Shown: piece by piece, positions 23,872-35,804 of the stretch
Layout: each line of letters begins with the position of its first letter
Numbering within the stretch: position 1 is the stretch's first letter
Source: Agrostemma githago
Lineage: Eukaryota; Streptophyta; Magnoliopsida; Caryophyllales; Caryophyllaceae
Assembly (NCBI GenBank): GCA_958450325.1
Contig: OY288256.1
Coordinates: 46,332,953-46,396,952 of the forward strand
Length of the DNA stretch: 64,000 nt
Reading direction: 5' to 3'
Program-made: the position numbers and the translations under genes
The notes under the pieces: model-generated
Database searches by the model: none
Seen by the model: only the letters and a program-made list of their open reading frames with translations
Told to the model about the DNA's origin: nothing

Positions 23872-23929
23872 CTTGATGAACTAATACGCGACATCACAAA
23901 GAGGAACTTCTTCGGGAGAGTGCTCGCAG
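23872..23929 (+). pseudogene. Helitron Rep gene, exon fragment
   Basis: The phase-0 reading LDELIRDITKRNFFGRVLA matches the stretch just before the YTIEFQKRGLPHAH motif in plant Helitron Rep/helicase proteins. It ends at GCAG/GTACGT, a consensus splice donor, and the codon is completed at 29605. The left side is cut by the foldback element end at 23871. Confidence 0.65.
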
Positions 23930-24036
23930 GTACGTTCTACAAATTGTTCCACCCGCGCTTCATTTTGAAAGTATTTGAGAAACCATGTCACTCTCCTCTC
24001 ATTGGTTGTTTTTTTTTAAGAACAAAATAATTAATT

Positions 24037-24423
24037 TTAATATTGAATGTGCGCCGTTAAATACAAATAATTAACACTAGAACTTAGATTAATGAATTAA
24101 TTTTCATATTGGATGGGTGGCGTTAAATGAGAATAATTAATACTAAAAATTAGATTAGTGAATTAATTTTTATACTGAATGTGCGGCGTTAAATGCAAAT
24201 AATTAATAGTAAAAAGTAGATTACTGAATTAATTTTTATATCGAATGTGCGGTACTAAATGCAAATAATTAATATTAAAAATTAGATTAGTGAATTAATC
24301 TTTATATTGAATGTGCGGCACATCGACAAATAATTAATACCAAAAAGTTGATTACTGAATTAATTTTTAAACTGAATGTGCAGTACTAAATGCAAATAAT
24401 TAATACAAAAAATTAGATTAATG
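24037..24423 (+). repeat. AT-rich minisatellite, about 66-bp unit
   Basis: Six imperfect units have the core gaatgtgcggcgttaaatgc, then aaataattaatac and ttagattagtgaatt. Units start near 24042, 24106, 24173, 24240, 24306 and 24370. A related fragment (aatgtgcggtac) lies on the far side of the CACTA element near 29502, so the element appears to have landed inside the array. Confidence 0.8.
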
Positions 24424-24746
24424 CACTAGTACAAAAAGCACTTGTGGCTTCGGTTAAAAATTACATATGGCTTCGGTTATATAGGCGTAGTAAATCAAGG
24501 CGTAGCATCAAGTCAAGGAGTTGTGGCTACGGTTATAAACCGAAGCCAGAAGCTTCAAAAAGGCTACGGTTGTTACATTAAACCAAAGCCAAAAAAAACT
24601 TTCTACCTCGGTTGTTTAAGGGAACCGAAGCCAAAAGTGAATAAAATGCTTCAATTATTAGGTTGAACCGAAGCCAAATGTTGACAAAAGGTGACGGCTG
24701 ATAATGAATAACCGAAGTCATTTCTTCATAAAAATATTAAAAAAAA

Positions 24747-25424
24747 GGGTTATTTCATAACAATAATATCAACTATGGGGATGCTTCATATATTAATACC
24801 AACTATACGTAATCTCATTTTAATATGAATTATCCCCTCATTAATCTCTCCTTATAACAAGTTACCGGCTACCTGATGAGCCGGTTCCCTTCTTCTTTTA
24901 ATTTCTTTTTGAATTAAAGTCCCCCCTCCCACCATCATCTGTGCACTTCCTCCCTCATTACTACGTACTCTCCTCTCGCCATTGCTTAACTCGACATCTC
25001 CTCTCGCCATTGATTTTCTTAAATTTTCTGAAATTAGGTAAATAGATTGGAGCATCTTACTTTGAAATTGTGGTAAATAGATTGGAGCATCATAGCTAAA
25101 GTTTGTGGAAAAAAATTATGACATTTGAACGACACAAATTAGAGGAGGATTCAGATGAATAACCACATCTCATTGTGTCAATGAGGTTTTTGAAGGTAGA
25201 TAATGGAGGATGACTTTTAATTGATGAAGATAAAGAGGAACAAGAAGAGGAATATGCGCACCAAAACCTAGCAGATCACAATTACCGATTTTTACAGGTA
25301 AAAAAGGCGTTGGTTATAAAGAGAGATAAATGAGGGGATGGTTCATATTAAAATGAGATTACATATAATTGATATTAATATAAGAAGCACCTCCATAGTT
25401 AGTATTATTGTTATGAAATAACCC
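24747..25424. mobile_element. Mutator-type MITE with 9-bp target duplication
   Basis: The 678-bp element has inverted repeats of about 110 bp that begin GGGTTATTTCATAACAATA and end in its complement. Both sides carry the direct repeat TAAAAAAAA (24738-24746 and 25425-25433), the 9 bp expected for Mutator-superfamily insertion. It has no coding capacity and is nested in the CACTA element. Confidence 0.85.
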
Positions 25425-25804
25425 TAAAAAAAATTGCAATAATTTTTTTTAGTCACGTGACTTTTACAATGAACCTGTTATTTTTTAATACCAATAAATA
25501 CAATGCGTTATATATACAAAATTGATCCAATTTAAAATATACATCAGCTTACACTAGTTTTCTGTAATTACTTCAGATTATTCTTGGGTGGCGAAAATAA
25601 TCGAATCGCAGCATCTTTGATCTCTTCAAAGATATAAGAAATCCCCAAATGGTGAATTCATGTCTCAACAGGTAAGAATGTCGATATGATCCACTATTTT
25701 GGCATTTTGATCATCTATTGCCTGACAAAAATGACATCGCATTAAGAAAGAAAGACACAAATATAAAGCTTGTGATCTGAAAAAATGACATGAAAACAAT
25801 AATA

Positions 25805-25888
25805 CCTCCGTCCCACCAAGATTTTCCCGTTTCATTAAAATACACCTCACATAAATTAGGGAAATGAGACAATTTTTTAGGGACGGAG
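25805..25888. mobile_element. Stowaway-type MITE
   Basis: The 84-bp element has CTCCGTCCC and GGGACGGAG ends and is flanked by TA dinucleotides (25803-25804 and 25889-25890). The size, ends and TA target fit Tc1/mariner Stowaway elements. It is nested in the CACTA element. Confidence 0.7.
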
Positions 25889-25899
25889 TATTTCCTTCA

Positions 25900-28800
25900 C
25901 ATTTATCCCGGAATGAAGTACTTTGTAGTTGGTATGCTATTTTATGTTCCTTGGACCATCTAAATATTTTCACCAAACATAGTTCAGAAAGCGTAGCATG
26001 AATATGAAATGATCGTAGTAATCATAAATCATAACTAAGCAGCTTAGAAATTCATAAATTTAAATTATACGGAAAACAACATATATTTCGTACTATACAA
26101 GTATAAATAATCAAATTGCTGCTTCAATTCACACTACGTCACTACCTTACCAGAGTTAGAGAAACTTCACTATATGTCCAATGCTTACTTGACATGTGAG
26201 TTCTCAAGGCAAATAACTCTCGTAATAGTATAATTAATGAAGCTCCCATTTTGGGTCTCTAATGACAATTTCAATCAAATCCAAATCCATGGTCCAGTCT
26301 TTGTTATTCTTTACCGTTCTTGGATGGACACTGATGAGAAGATTGAACTATCTCGTTAAATAGAAAATCTAACTATCGAACACATTTAATATAAGCACAC
26401 AAATAGAGATTATTTGATAGATTAAAGGAAAGGTTAGACTAATAATTTGGCAAAAAAGAATAAATTACACCAAGATATTTGAGGATTAGCTCCTCGTAAC
26501 TAATTACCAAATATTAATAGATGTAGATTTAGGGTTCTTGAGAGAGAAGGGATAAAAATAAGAAGACAATTGTGTACAATAGAATAACTTGGAACAATGG
26601 ACTACTACTGGTGAATGGGTGTGTGTAAGGTAAAAGGGTGAGTGCATTATTATGTGCTACGTGGCATACAATAGAAACAAAACTAGATTGTGGGTCTATT
26701 GGCATGAAATACCTGTGACTAATTGAAATAAAAAAAATAGTGTGTATATTGGTTGATGCATGAGTGGCAAGCAGGCTAACTATTTCGTTTGAATGAAAAC
26801 ATCAGTGTTCAGCCTCAAGTTGCACTATCTAGTGTTAAACCAACAACCTGATAAAATAGAACAATTGAAAGAGGGGAGCAGATATTAATAATCAGACCAA
26901 CACGGACATCAAGTCTAGCAACTTGCGGCAAATAAAACACGAAACCAACCAGACCCAAATCTGTAGCATCATGCTGCCCAAAATTTTCCATAATTCAGGT
27001 CTTACTTGAGGTACTCACAGCAACCTATAGGTCTACTCGCTGCAACCAAACACAGAAGGAATTTGCAGTGGCCTGTCTCACAAATTTAATTCGTCACTGG
27101 TATTGAATGACCTTAATTCACACCATGAATATAGAATCATAATGCCTGAAGTAAACTAGTGGCATTTATGGATTCAATCCTTGCATTCATTTAAACCTCA
27201 AACTGTGTATCCAAGTGTAGCCTGCTACAGCAACAATAACACAACACTATAACATCCTAGCTTAGGATAACAGCAGCCTAGATATCCACCACAATAAATG
27301 TACATAGCATTTGCGATAACAAAACCAAAAGAAAAAGATACTCCAGTAATTGTACGATTATTTAATGCTAATTAGCTACTGACCGCCGCAACTAAAAGAA
27401 CTATTTAACAATTTCATACCTCCCGGAAACAAAAAAAAGTTGCATAGATAATATATATGTATTGGTATATCCGAGCCTTCCCTTCACTCCTCCAATCTTG
27501 CTTGAAGAAATCATTCTCGATGATTCTACAGAACCCTGGATATAAAAAAGAATTTTAACTTTCAATTCAACCAAATGACAATAAGGGTGAAGATATTAAA
27601 ACCTATATGATTAGCCTACAAGATTGAGACTATAAAACATTAGTTTAAACATATACTGCTGCCAAAAATAAACAATGACTCTAAGGTTCCAAATAAGTCG
27701 TTCATTATTAGGATGGATCCAATGTTTCATAAAAGTGAAATAAACATAACTATTCAGGTTGACAAGACACAAAACTTGTCTAAATTTCAACACAAGCAAA
27801 GGAAATACAGATAGATAAATGTAAAATAGATTCAAATGAAATAGATATGTACAAATTAGAAACATGACTTTGCACCCACCTATGTTCACTAATCTCACTA
27901 AAAACCCGCACCTCTTTTATAAAAAGGTGACTTAACGTCGGTCGAGACGTAACAATTCAATTGAGGTTAGTAGTAAATACATAAAAGTGAAATCAAATTG
28001 TTCAATAATTCAATTAAAAACCTCCTTTGAGGCTTTGATGTTATTAATTTTAGGTTATGAAGTAAACAAATAGAGAAAACACCTTACGGAGCCAACAATC
28101 AGCACAACTGTAGGTTGGATCCACTAGGTTGGATCCACTACGGAAGTAACCCGTTGATATTGGGAGTGTTTCACTCGACAGCACGCTCATTGTTAGTTTC
28201 CAAACACAAGGGGCAATTCTCATATCTTGATTCCATAAACTAAACATTTTAATCAATGTGAACCTTATTCAATTGAATTAAATCATTGAAATAGTAATAC
28301 TCGTACAAAAAGAAGAGAAAAGAAAAGGGAATGCAATCACCTTGAGCATGGTTCTAGTGTCAACGGGCAGAACGCGAGACGAGTCTTATTACATTGCGTG
28401 GGTGTCCGATTTCAGCATGGAACAGTAACACTGCATACGCGTCAAAGTCATAAAAACTAATTTTGAACCAAGTCACAGACTATGACAACGAGAATTGGAG
28501 GAAACAAAGAAAAAGTAAAACACGTTTGACAATGAATATCACGTTACTGAATTATACGAGTTTCGGTAAAACTAAGACATATATACAATTTCCAGCAAAA
28601 CTAACAATTGAAGGGAATCAAGCAAAAATATATAAACGAGTTCCGACATAACTCACAGAATATCACGTCCCTGTTGAAGGGAGGCGAGGAAGAGGTGAAT
28701 TGATAATTGATTGAATTCTTCAAGCGTACTCCCGTCCCCAAATAACCAATCGACGGTGTGATTTCGGGTTCATATACCCTTCAAGCGATGAATCACGTTA

Positions 28801-29150
28801 TGCAATTACTCGTCCCCAAATTCGAGTTGATGTTCTGCAATTAGAGGAATTAAGGTGAGGTTCTGAAAATAGGGATTTTGACAGTAAGGTCCTGCTTATT
28901 TCGTGCATTCTGCAGAAGGGTGAATCGTTGGTTTTCTGAGTACTGTTGGTGTGTTTTATAAGAGTATTGAGGAAATTTGTGGGCATTAATCGTGGGTTTT
29001 GTGAATACTGTTCGTGAGAATTATTTAGGGATTTTCTTTTGTATCATAAATTATGGTGGTTTATGAATTATGATCTAGTTTAGGAATTTTAGGGATATGT
29101 TATTGATTGATGGTATAATAAAAAATGGCAATTTTATATATAGAATTAAC
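25900..29150. other. CACTA interior without recognised genes
   Basis: AT-rich DNA with only short frames. A minus-strand 68-codon frame at 28256-28050 matches nothing I recognise. A short direct duplication (aggttggatccacta) lies at about 28112-28142. It could be captured host DNA, but I see no exon pattern. Confidence 0.5.
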
Positions 29151-29604
29151 TTTATTTATGTTAACATAATTGGTTGAGGCTCTTTAATTACAATTGTTGT
29201 CATTTAGAATCACTCCTGGCTACAGTTAAAAATTCAACTGAAGCCTTTTCTATTTGTCTACACTTTCTTGGCTAAAACTATTACCTTTATAACCACTTTT
29301 GGCTACGGTTTATAAACTCAACCGAAGCATTTTATATGTGGCTACGGTTTTTTTAATACAACCGTAGCTATTTATAAATCTTATTCCTATAGAATCTTGT
29401 GGTTACAGTTATTATATGCAACCGTAACCTTTTCCACAAGCCAAATGTGTTTTCTGTAGACTTTAATTGAATTTCACATCTTAATTCATCATTGATTATG
29501 ATAATGTGCGGTACATGTGGCTCCTTCCACCAATTTCAATAAGAAACATATGTAAAATCTGATGCGATACGCTATACTTATAGCTTCTTACGTCATTTCT
29601 ACAG

Positions 29605-29973
29605 TTGTCTACACCATCGAATTCCAAAAAAGAGGTCTACCACATGCGCACATTTGCGTTTTCCTACACCCTGCTGATAAATACACCACATCAGAGGACA
29701 TAGACAACATCATTAGCACCGAGCTACATGACAAAGAAACTGACCCCCTTGGATATGAGACTGTCACTCAATTCATGATTCATGGTCCATGTGGTGCAAT
29801 GAACTACCAATCCGCATGTATGGTTGACAAAAAATGTTCGAAGTACTACCCTAGAAAGTTTTGCACCGAAACCTCAGTGGACGATGACGGGTATCCAATG
29901 TATCGCAGGCGAAATGATGGTCGGACAGTAGAGAAAAATCAGCACACCCTAGACAACTGATTTGTTGTCCCCC
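29605..29973 (+). pseudogene. Helitron Rep gene, HUH-motif exon
   Basis: The frame reads VYTIEFQKRGLPHAHI (the HUH metal-binding motif is H-A-H), then FMIHGPCG, CMVDKKCSKYYP and DGYPMYRRR, the standard order in plant Helitron Rep domains. A TGA at 29958-29960 replaces a codon that is usually arginine. The exon is interrupted by the 10.4-kb retroelement at 29974, and the frame continues exactly at 40358. The Rep nuclease would nick and join DNA in rolling-circle transposition; this copy is dead. Confidence 0.85.
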
Positions 29974-31718
29974 TGATGCGCGCTGTCGTCGACACACATG
30001 CAAACAATATTTTTAACACCGACTAACCTAACTAGTGTAGTAGTGGTAGGTCGGGATCGATCCACACGGAGATGGGTTAAGCGATATTGGTCAAGTCTAG
30101 AGTTTAATTGTGAATGGGATTGAGATGGGGGTTTTGGATCGAGAGAGGTCGAACTAATGCTATTGACCTACGCTACTAAGGCTAGGGTCAATAATAGGAA
30201 AGGTGTTGGGGAGAGTCGGGATTCGGAAATGGGGTCTAAGAGTCTCGGGATCGAGTTTTAGCTACAACGTTAAAAAGGGAGAATGCCACCTTTCAGTTTC
30301 TTCACCCAACCTACCTAAACCCGCTTTCGCGACGAAAGGGTAAGTCTCAAATTAAGGTAATTTCTACCCCGAGTTTCCCCATATTGGTAGAAATGAGTCA
30401 AGGTCGGCCTAGTCGCGATTTTAAGTCAACAAAGACACAAAAACCTTAAAATTGATAATTAACAAGTAAACAACCCACCAACATCCCTTGTATCAAATAA
30501 TCCAAATCCTCCTCCTTAATTCACCAACAAGAAAATCTACTCACTAATCATGATGATTAACAACAAAACATTAACTAAGGAGAATTTAACTAAAGCATGC
30601 ATAACAACTATACTAGCAATTGATACTAAGGAGAGAAAAACATAAGTTAACTAATGGAGAAGAGGGAGAGGAAAGAATTTACCAACTATGAAGAAAACTA
30701 AGGTAGAAGATGAAGATTAATATAAAAGATTGAATATTGGAAGAAATATACAAGAATTTGTCACTAATCCATGCATAAATCTTCAATCTTCAATACAAGA
30801 AATATGAATCTTCAAGAAATAAAACAAGAGTCTTTGTCACATAAACCCTTGCAAAACCCTTGAATCTTCAACATAAAACACAATCTTCAACAAAGATGGA
30901 TGCTTGATAACTAATTATAGAAAGTAGATCTACTAATTGTTTGTAGAGAATTTTTTTAGGAAGCTTACTACAATCTACTACTACTACTACTACTACTACT
31001 AAGAATCCTCTAAACTACCCTACTCCTAAAGGCTCACTCAAGGCACAAGAATGACACTAAACCCTAGGATGGGTATATATATACTATTCTTAATGGGTTG
31101 CACAAACTTCAAGGCCCATAATCCTATTCCTCTTCATTTAGCTAGACCTTCACCCTTTGCATCTTCATGGGGTGAAATTTCGCCCCGCAGCTTGACATAA
31201 TAATCCCACCGGGTGAAATTTCACCCGGTGAGATTTTCTTCTTTTTCCGCAATTTCTGCCCGGTTTCCCAATCGGGCGAAATTTCACCCGGTGGGAGAAA
31301 TTTCGCCCGGTCATTTCGCCCGGTCGTGAGTACCGCGAAAATCTTCGGGGGTGGAAAAATGTCGTCGGGCGAAACTTCGCCCGGTGGTGACTCACCGGGC
31401 GAAACTTCACCCGGTGGTCCACTGCCTCTTTTCCGGTATCTTTCTTTGTCGATCAATTGGATTACTTGAACTTTGAGTTGTGTGCTTTGCTTTTCGGACC
31501 GTGTCTCTCTCTTTCATGCTCATAGAAGCTCGGTTACGTTTTCGGTCGAAAATCCTATCAAAATAGACAGAAAACTACCAAAAACACGTAAAATGCAAAA
31601 GAGAGACACTAATGCGAGAATTACGCAAAATACGGCGATAATCGCACTCAAGTCTCGCAAAACAGAGGAACAACGGGTCTAAATGGGAGGAAAAACGGTC
31701 CAAATTTGGCACACAATA
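29974..31718 (-). repeat. 3' LTR of Athila-like copy 1
   Basis: On the plus strand it starts TGATGCGCGCTGTCG and ends ggcacacaata, the expected final CA having become TA. It contains the palindrome array (31174-31415), a TATATATA box near 31073-31082 and an ACT microsatellite near 30970-31000. It is 118 bp longer than its partner, mainly because the partner lost a block between direct atcttcaa repeats. Confidence 0.9.
31174..31415. repeat. Palindrome array in the LTR (GGTGAAATTTCACC type)
   Basis: Gaaatttc-centred dyads start near 31174, 31215, 31278, 31297, 31371 and 31401. The best are near-perfect versions of CGGGTGAAATTTCACCCG or GGGCGAAATTTCGCCC. Read on the element's strand, the array lies about 90 bp upstream of the TATA box. 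Confidence 0.85.
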
Positions 31719-33183
31719 ATTCCCCCACACTAAACCGTTGCTCGTCCTCGAGCAATGACCCAAAAAGAAACTAACTACTACTACTAAGCTAGACTATGCT
31801 AAGCCGATACGAGGCAATTAACGGGCCTGCTCCGTCCCTTCAACTCACATCGAGTTACCCATGAAGTAGAGTACCTCCACATGCAAGGTAAGTTGGGTCT
31901 TGCTCAAAATTGGGGTTGCGACTAACACACACGCAAACACATAACAAGGAAGATACTAACAAGGTCATTCTACTAGAATTATGTCCAAAAATCAAAAAAG
32001 ATCACTAACAAGGGAGTAATAAACACTCGGCCTAATCTCAAAATCGGGTTTTCGAAAACTTTACCTAGACAAGTTATACACAAAATGAAAAAGAACACAA
32101 AGATGACAAAAACACGAAAAGAGCAAAACAAAATAAAATGCACAAGTATAGCCAAACACTCCATACTCCATTAAGTCAACACAATCCAAAACCACCAATT
32201 CCAAAATGTTCACCAAGTGAACCTCCAAATAGCATATATGCCCAAACTCCCATGCATAAGAGAAAGGGATAAAACAAAGGTAGAGAGTATTACCGCGCAG
32301 TCTTCATTTCATTTCCGCTACCTTACATATCCATGCTAAATGGTTGGCGGTGTACCTACAAGAAGGAGAATGCAAAACAATACAAGTGACACAAAAACGA
32401 AAATAAAAGAAAAAAAACTAAAAAAATGATTTTTTTTTGGATTTTTGGTTTTTAAAGGCAAAATGAAAAAAAAATGAAGAAAAGGATAGTAGATCCCCCC
32501 CCCCAATACTAAAACTGTGCATTGTCCTCAATGCACGAATAGAAGAAGAATCGAAAAAGAAAAAGAGAAAAAAAAACTTTTTGAATTTTTATGATTTTTC
32601 AAATGTTTTTGGATTTTTGAAGATTTTTAAAATGTTTTTGGATTTTTGATGATTTTTCAAATGTTTTTGTATTTTTCAAAAATTAAGGGAATAAAAAGAA
32701 AAGAAATGAAAACGGAGAAAAAGGAAATATAAAAGATAAAATAAAGAAAATGAAGTGAAAAATGAAAAAGAAGAAAAATCGATAAGTGGAGAAAGGGCGT
32801 AGGTGTAATCACGTCACCTCGCCCGAATTCCGCACAAGTCGGGAAAATTAAAAGAAAAGAAAATTTTTGGATTTTTCAAATTGGTCTTGGTGCGATCAAG
32901 TCACCGAAGACCGGGAGCAACAATCAGGTCCTTTTTCTCTAAGGCACCTGCAATAAACCTCACGTGTGTAACGACCCAAGTAGGGTCACGGAGGGGCTGA
33001 CAATTTCTCAAACCAACAAAATAACCAATTACAAATCAATCAACAACCATAATTACCAAATGCCAAATATTGGCACTGCAAGGACTGACAGTGATCAAGA
33101 TTACTGAGACAAGAGAACAGATTACTGACGACTGAAAACCGACGACTAACACCCCCACACTAACACTAACGACACTCGACCAC
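31719..33183 (-). other. Noncoding 3' region of Athila-like copy 1
   Basis: It begins with the polypurine tract (gtgtgggggaat on the minus strand, next to the LTR). Further in is a long A/G-rich zone (32390-32880) with repeats of tttttggatttttgatgatttttcaaatg, and a run of C at 32507-32515. There is no coding frame of interest. Confidence 0.6.
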
Positions 33184-34951
33184 TCACATAGGACCTGGGG
33201 GACGAGGTGGTGGGTAGTAAGACCCTGGCGAAGGCATACCGAAAAATCGATCAAAATAGTGTTGCTGCTGTTGCAACAACCTTTGGTTCTCCTCCGCCGC
33301 CAACCTCGCTGCTTGGGCGTCCCTAGCCATCTCAAAACTGGTTCGAGCGTACTCAAAACCATCCCTAGAGTACGTGTATGAGCCATGCGCAGTATCGCGC
33401 GCATCTCGGGCCAAATTGTAGGCATCCTGTGCCAGGTTTAGTGAGGTTGTCGAGTTCCCCCAAGTCTGACGTGTACGATCATAGACTTCCCCCCATTGGT
33501 TATAAAAGTTCTTCGATCCAAAGAACGAAGAGTATCGCGGAGGACTCATGTTGACGTCCTCCTGAAAACCAGGGGTAGACTGGGTGAACGTGGAGTGTCT
33601 GTGTGGTTCAAGTCTAAAAAGTCAGGGGTGAAAAATTGCGAGGTCTGGGGTTCGGGTTGGCGGGAGGAAGAGGGTCTGTGTGATGATGACGGTAGAGTTC
33701 TACGATCCTCATCCCGAGAGGTTTCAACCTCCCGTCCTCCTCCGACACGTCTACGACCTCTATATCATCGTCGCCAAAATCTAAAGGTCCCTCGGGGTAT
33801 TCAATCTGATAAAACTTACCTCGGGTGCTACCTCAAATGTACTCCCCGGACCTCTTCGGCATGCCGAAGTTCTCCTCAACATCTAGCCTAACCCTTTCGG
33901 GGCCAGGCATTGCAATAGCGCGTAGCTCAGTAATCTTATACAAAAATAAACTGTCATAATCCCCTTTCTGGGGCCACACTAGGAAAGGACAATAAACTTC
34001 ATCTATTTAAATTCCCGCTCCATCAACTGGTGCCAAATCGCTAAAATCGATTTCTAAGGCTCTAGCTAGCATCGTTACAACACCGCCACAAGAAATTCGC
34101 TTGCGGCCGCCCTTCGCAATCTGGGCGAAGTGAGTAGCTAAGACCTCGGACATATCTATCGACGGACCTCTCTCCAAAACCGCATCCTCTAAAAGCCGAA
34201 CAGCTAACGCACTACAGTTGTGATGCGTATCATAGCTCGACAAGAATGAATTGGCTATAATACGCGCCACATACCGGAGGATGGGGTTTCAGATAGAGAA
34301 AGAGTGCATTTTTCCTCCCTTGAAAGTCTTTTGACGGGCTATTTTAAACCAGAATCGATCTCGGCCAAATTTATTGTCCCGAGTCTGTCCCGCCCTAGGC
34401 TTTCCAAGGACTGAAGAAGGTAAACCAAGCAGTGCACCAAAGTCCCTTAAGTTGAGGACGTACGAAGTTTCTCGCAACTGAAAAGAGACAGTGGTATCAT
34501 CATCGCCACTTAGCTCGAAAGTTGCGAAAAACTCGCACGTCAACTTCTGAAAAGTTTCCTCCTTGGAGGCATAAAATTTGATGAGACCAAGACCTCGGCA
34601 CATTGCTTGTACCTGCGGTTCTATACCCATATGCTCAAGTACATCTCGAGCCGCTCAACGAGTCGGCTCGAGCCGACAGACCCATAATTTTTTACATTTA
34701 TCAACATGGGCTTTCATAGCGAAATAGAGACCAGACATAGGTTCACGGAAATTACGACGGATTTTCGGGTAATGTACCTCAAGCGGAACAGGTTGTTCGC
34801 GCGGTATTGAGCTTTGTGTAAGAACAGGCATCGGGACAGATTCGTCCCGAGCCTCGGCCGCTTCCTCTGACCTTGAGGACGATGTTGACCCCGAATTTCG
34901 ATTAAGCATTGAGTAAATCCGTTTCCTTGCCATTTGCTTTACCCTCCTCAT
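33184..34951 (-). pseudogene. Second ORF of the Athila-like element (ORF1-type protein), broken
   Basis: It starts at ATG 34951 with a basic head (MRRVKQMARKR) and a Ser-rich linker. One reading frame then continues with in-frame stops (TGA at about 34655 and 34289, TAA near 34007, TGA near 33840). The middle has GLIKFYASKEETFQKLTCEF, SFQLRETSYVL and FGALLGLPS, a pattern shared with the Athila ORF-1 / plant retrotransposon protein family. The last part shifts frame and ends in a Gln/Pro-rich tail (33549-33184). The role is unknown; in Athila elements a gene in this position has been called env-like. Two TGA stops are plausible CGA-to-TGA changes. The same ORF starts intact at 63890 in the other copy. 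Confidence 0.7.
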
Positions 34952-35229
34952 CCTTGATGCTTTGAATTTGATGAATATGTGTTGACGGTCTCGGTTTGGG
35001 GTTTGTCGGAATCGGAACAATTTCTCGAAACAAACTCCAAGAAGGTGATAGGAATGTGATAAGGATGAGAAATATATAATTTAACTGGATTTTGGTGAAG
35101 GAATGGAGGGATTAGAGGTGGTTTAAGGTGGAGGATTTGGGGTTTGTTTGGGGTTTGGTTGATGAGAGAGAGAGGAAAAGGTGTAAAATGAAGATGGGTA
35201 AGGTGGGTTGGCTGGGTATAGGCCGCGGG

Positions 35230-35508
35230 GTGATTTCCACCGGGCGAAATTTCACCCGACGGTCTTCGGGTCGAATTTCGTCGTTTCCGCGCAGTTTCCC
35301 CACCGGGCGAAATTTCACCCGGTGAGATCTCACCGGGTGAAATTTCAACTGGTCAGATTCCCGTCAATTTCCAAGTCGCAAAAATATTTTTACCGTAGGG
35401 CGAAATTTCGCCGGGTGAGATTCCACCGGGTGAAATTTTGCCCGACGGATTTCCGTCAATTCCTTTGGTTCGAGCAAAGTCGCCACCGGGTGAAATTTCA
35501 CCCGGTAA
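35230..35508. repeat. Internal palindrome array of Athila-like copy 1
   Basis: Dyads start near 35246, 35309, 35339, 35402, 35432 and 35492, alternating 63 and 30 bp. Examples include caccgggtgaaatttcaccc and gggcgaaatttcgcc. The array lies between gag-protease and the second ORF, about 280 bp upstream of its ATG. It is followed (minus strand) by cctataccc and a leader-like stretch. Confidence 0.85.
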
Positions 35509-35804
35509 AATAATTCACTTCAAAACGGGACTTTGCTAAGAAAATTCTCTTTGACTTGGCCTAACCTTTCCTTAACTTCTTCAAAGATATAACCTATCTT
35601 CTCAATCCATAATGTTCATAATCGTTCAAAGCGCAACCCCAAAAATTCCGAAAGAAATCTTCACGATCCCTGCAGGTGCCATAACAAGTCTTTAAAAACA
35701 TCCAAAAGCTATTGTTCGAAGAAAATAAAAAGGGAAAAGAATATACAAATATTTACCAAGGTGGTTATTATGGACACCACCAAACCGATTTGAATATTTT
35801 GAGT

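Larger units (their letters stand above)
24424..29458 (+). mobile_element. Non-autonomous CACTA element
   Basis: The left end is CACTAGTACAAAAAGCAC, followed by subterminal repeats of ggctacggtt / aaccgaagcc. The right end has the same subterminal repeats in opposite order (about 29215-29440) and finishes aatgtgttttctgtag, as expected for a CACTA end that has lost its final TAGTG. No transposase is present. The interior at 26000-29100 is AT-rich with no recognised gene. Confidence 0.75.
23930..29604 (+). other. Predicted Helitron Rep intron swollen by insertions
   Basis: The donor GTACGT (23930) and acceptor TTTCTACAG (ending 29604) restore the split valine codon and the expected family sequence across the junction. 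The interior contains a minisatellite and a CACTA element carrying smaller MITEs. The original intron was probably the DNA flanking the CACTA element, a few hundred bp. Confidence 0.55.

Noticed and set aside
28050..28256. Possible captured gene in the CACTA interior
   Set aside because: Only a short frame with no motif I recognise and no exon pattern around it.
31142..31456. Pro/Gly-rich frames in the LTR (also at 39776-40090)
   Set aside because: They are translations of the same GGTGAAATTTCACC repeat and lie upstream of the TATA box of the element.
33496..33891. A 131-codon plus-strand frame
   Set aside because: Antisense shadow of the second ORF of the Athila-like element, whose minus-strand frame can be followed through here.
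35112..35513. Open frames on both strands across the palindrome array
   Set aside because: The array is built of near-palindromes, so frames stay open on both strands by symmetry; the frames are not conserved between copies.
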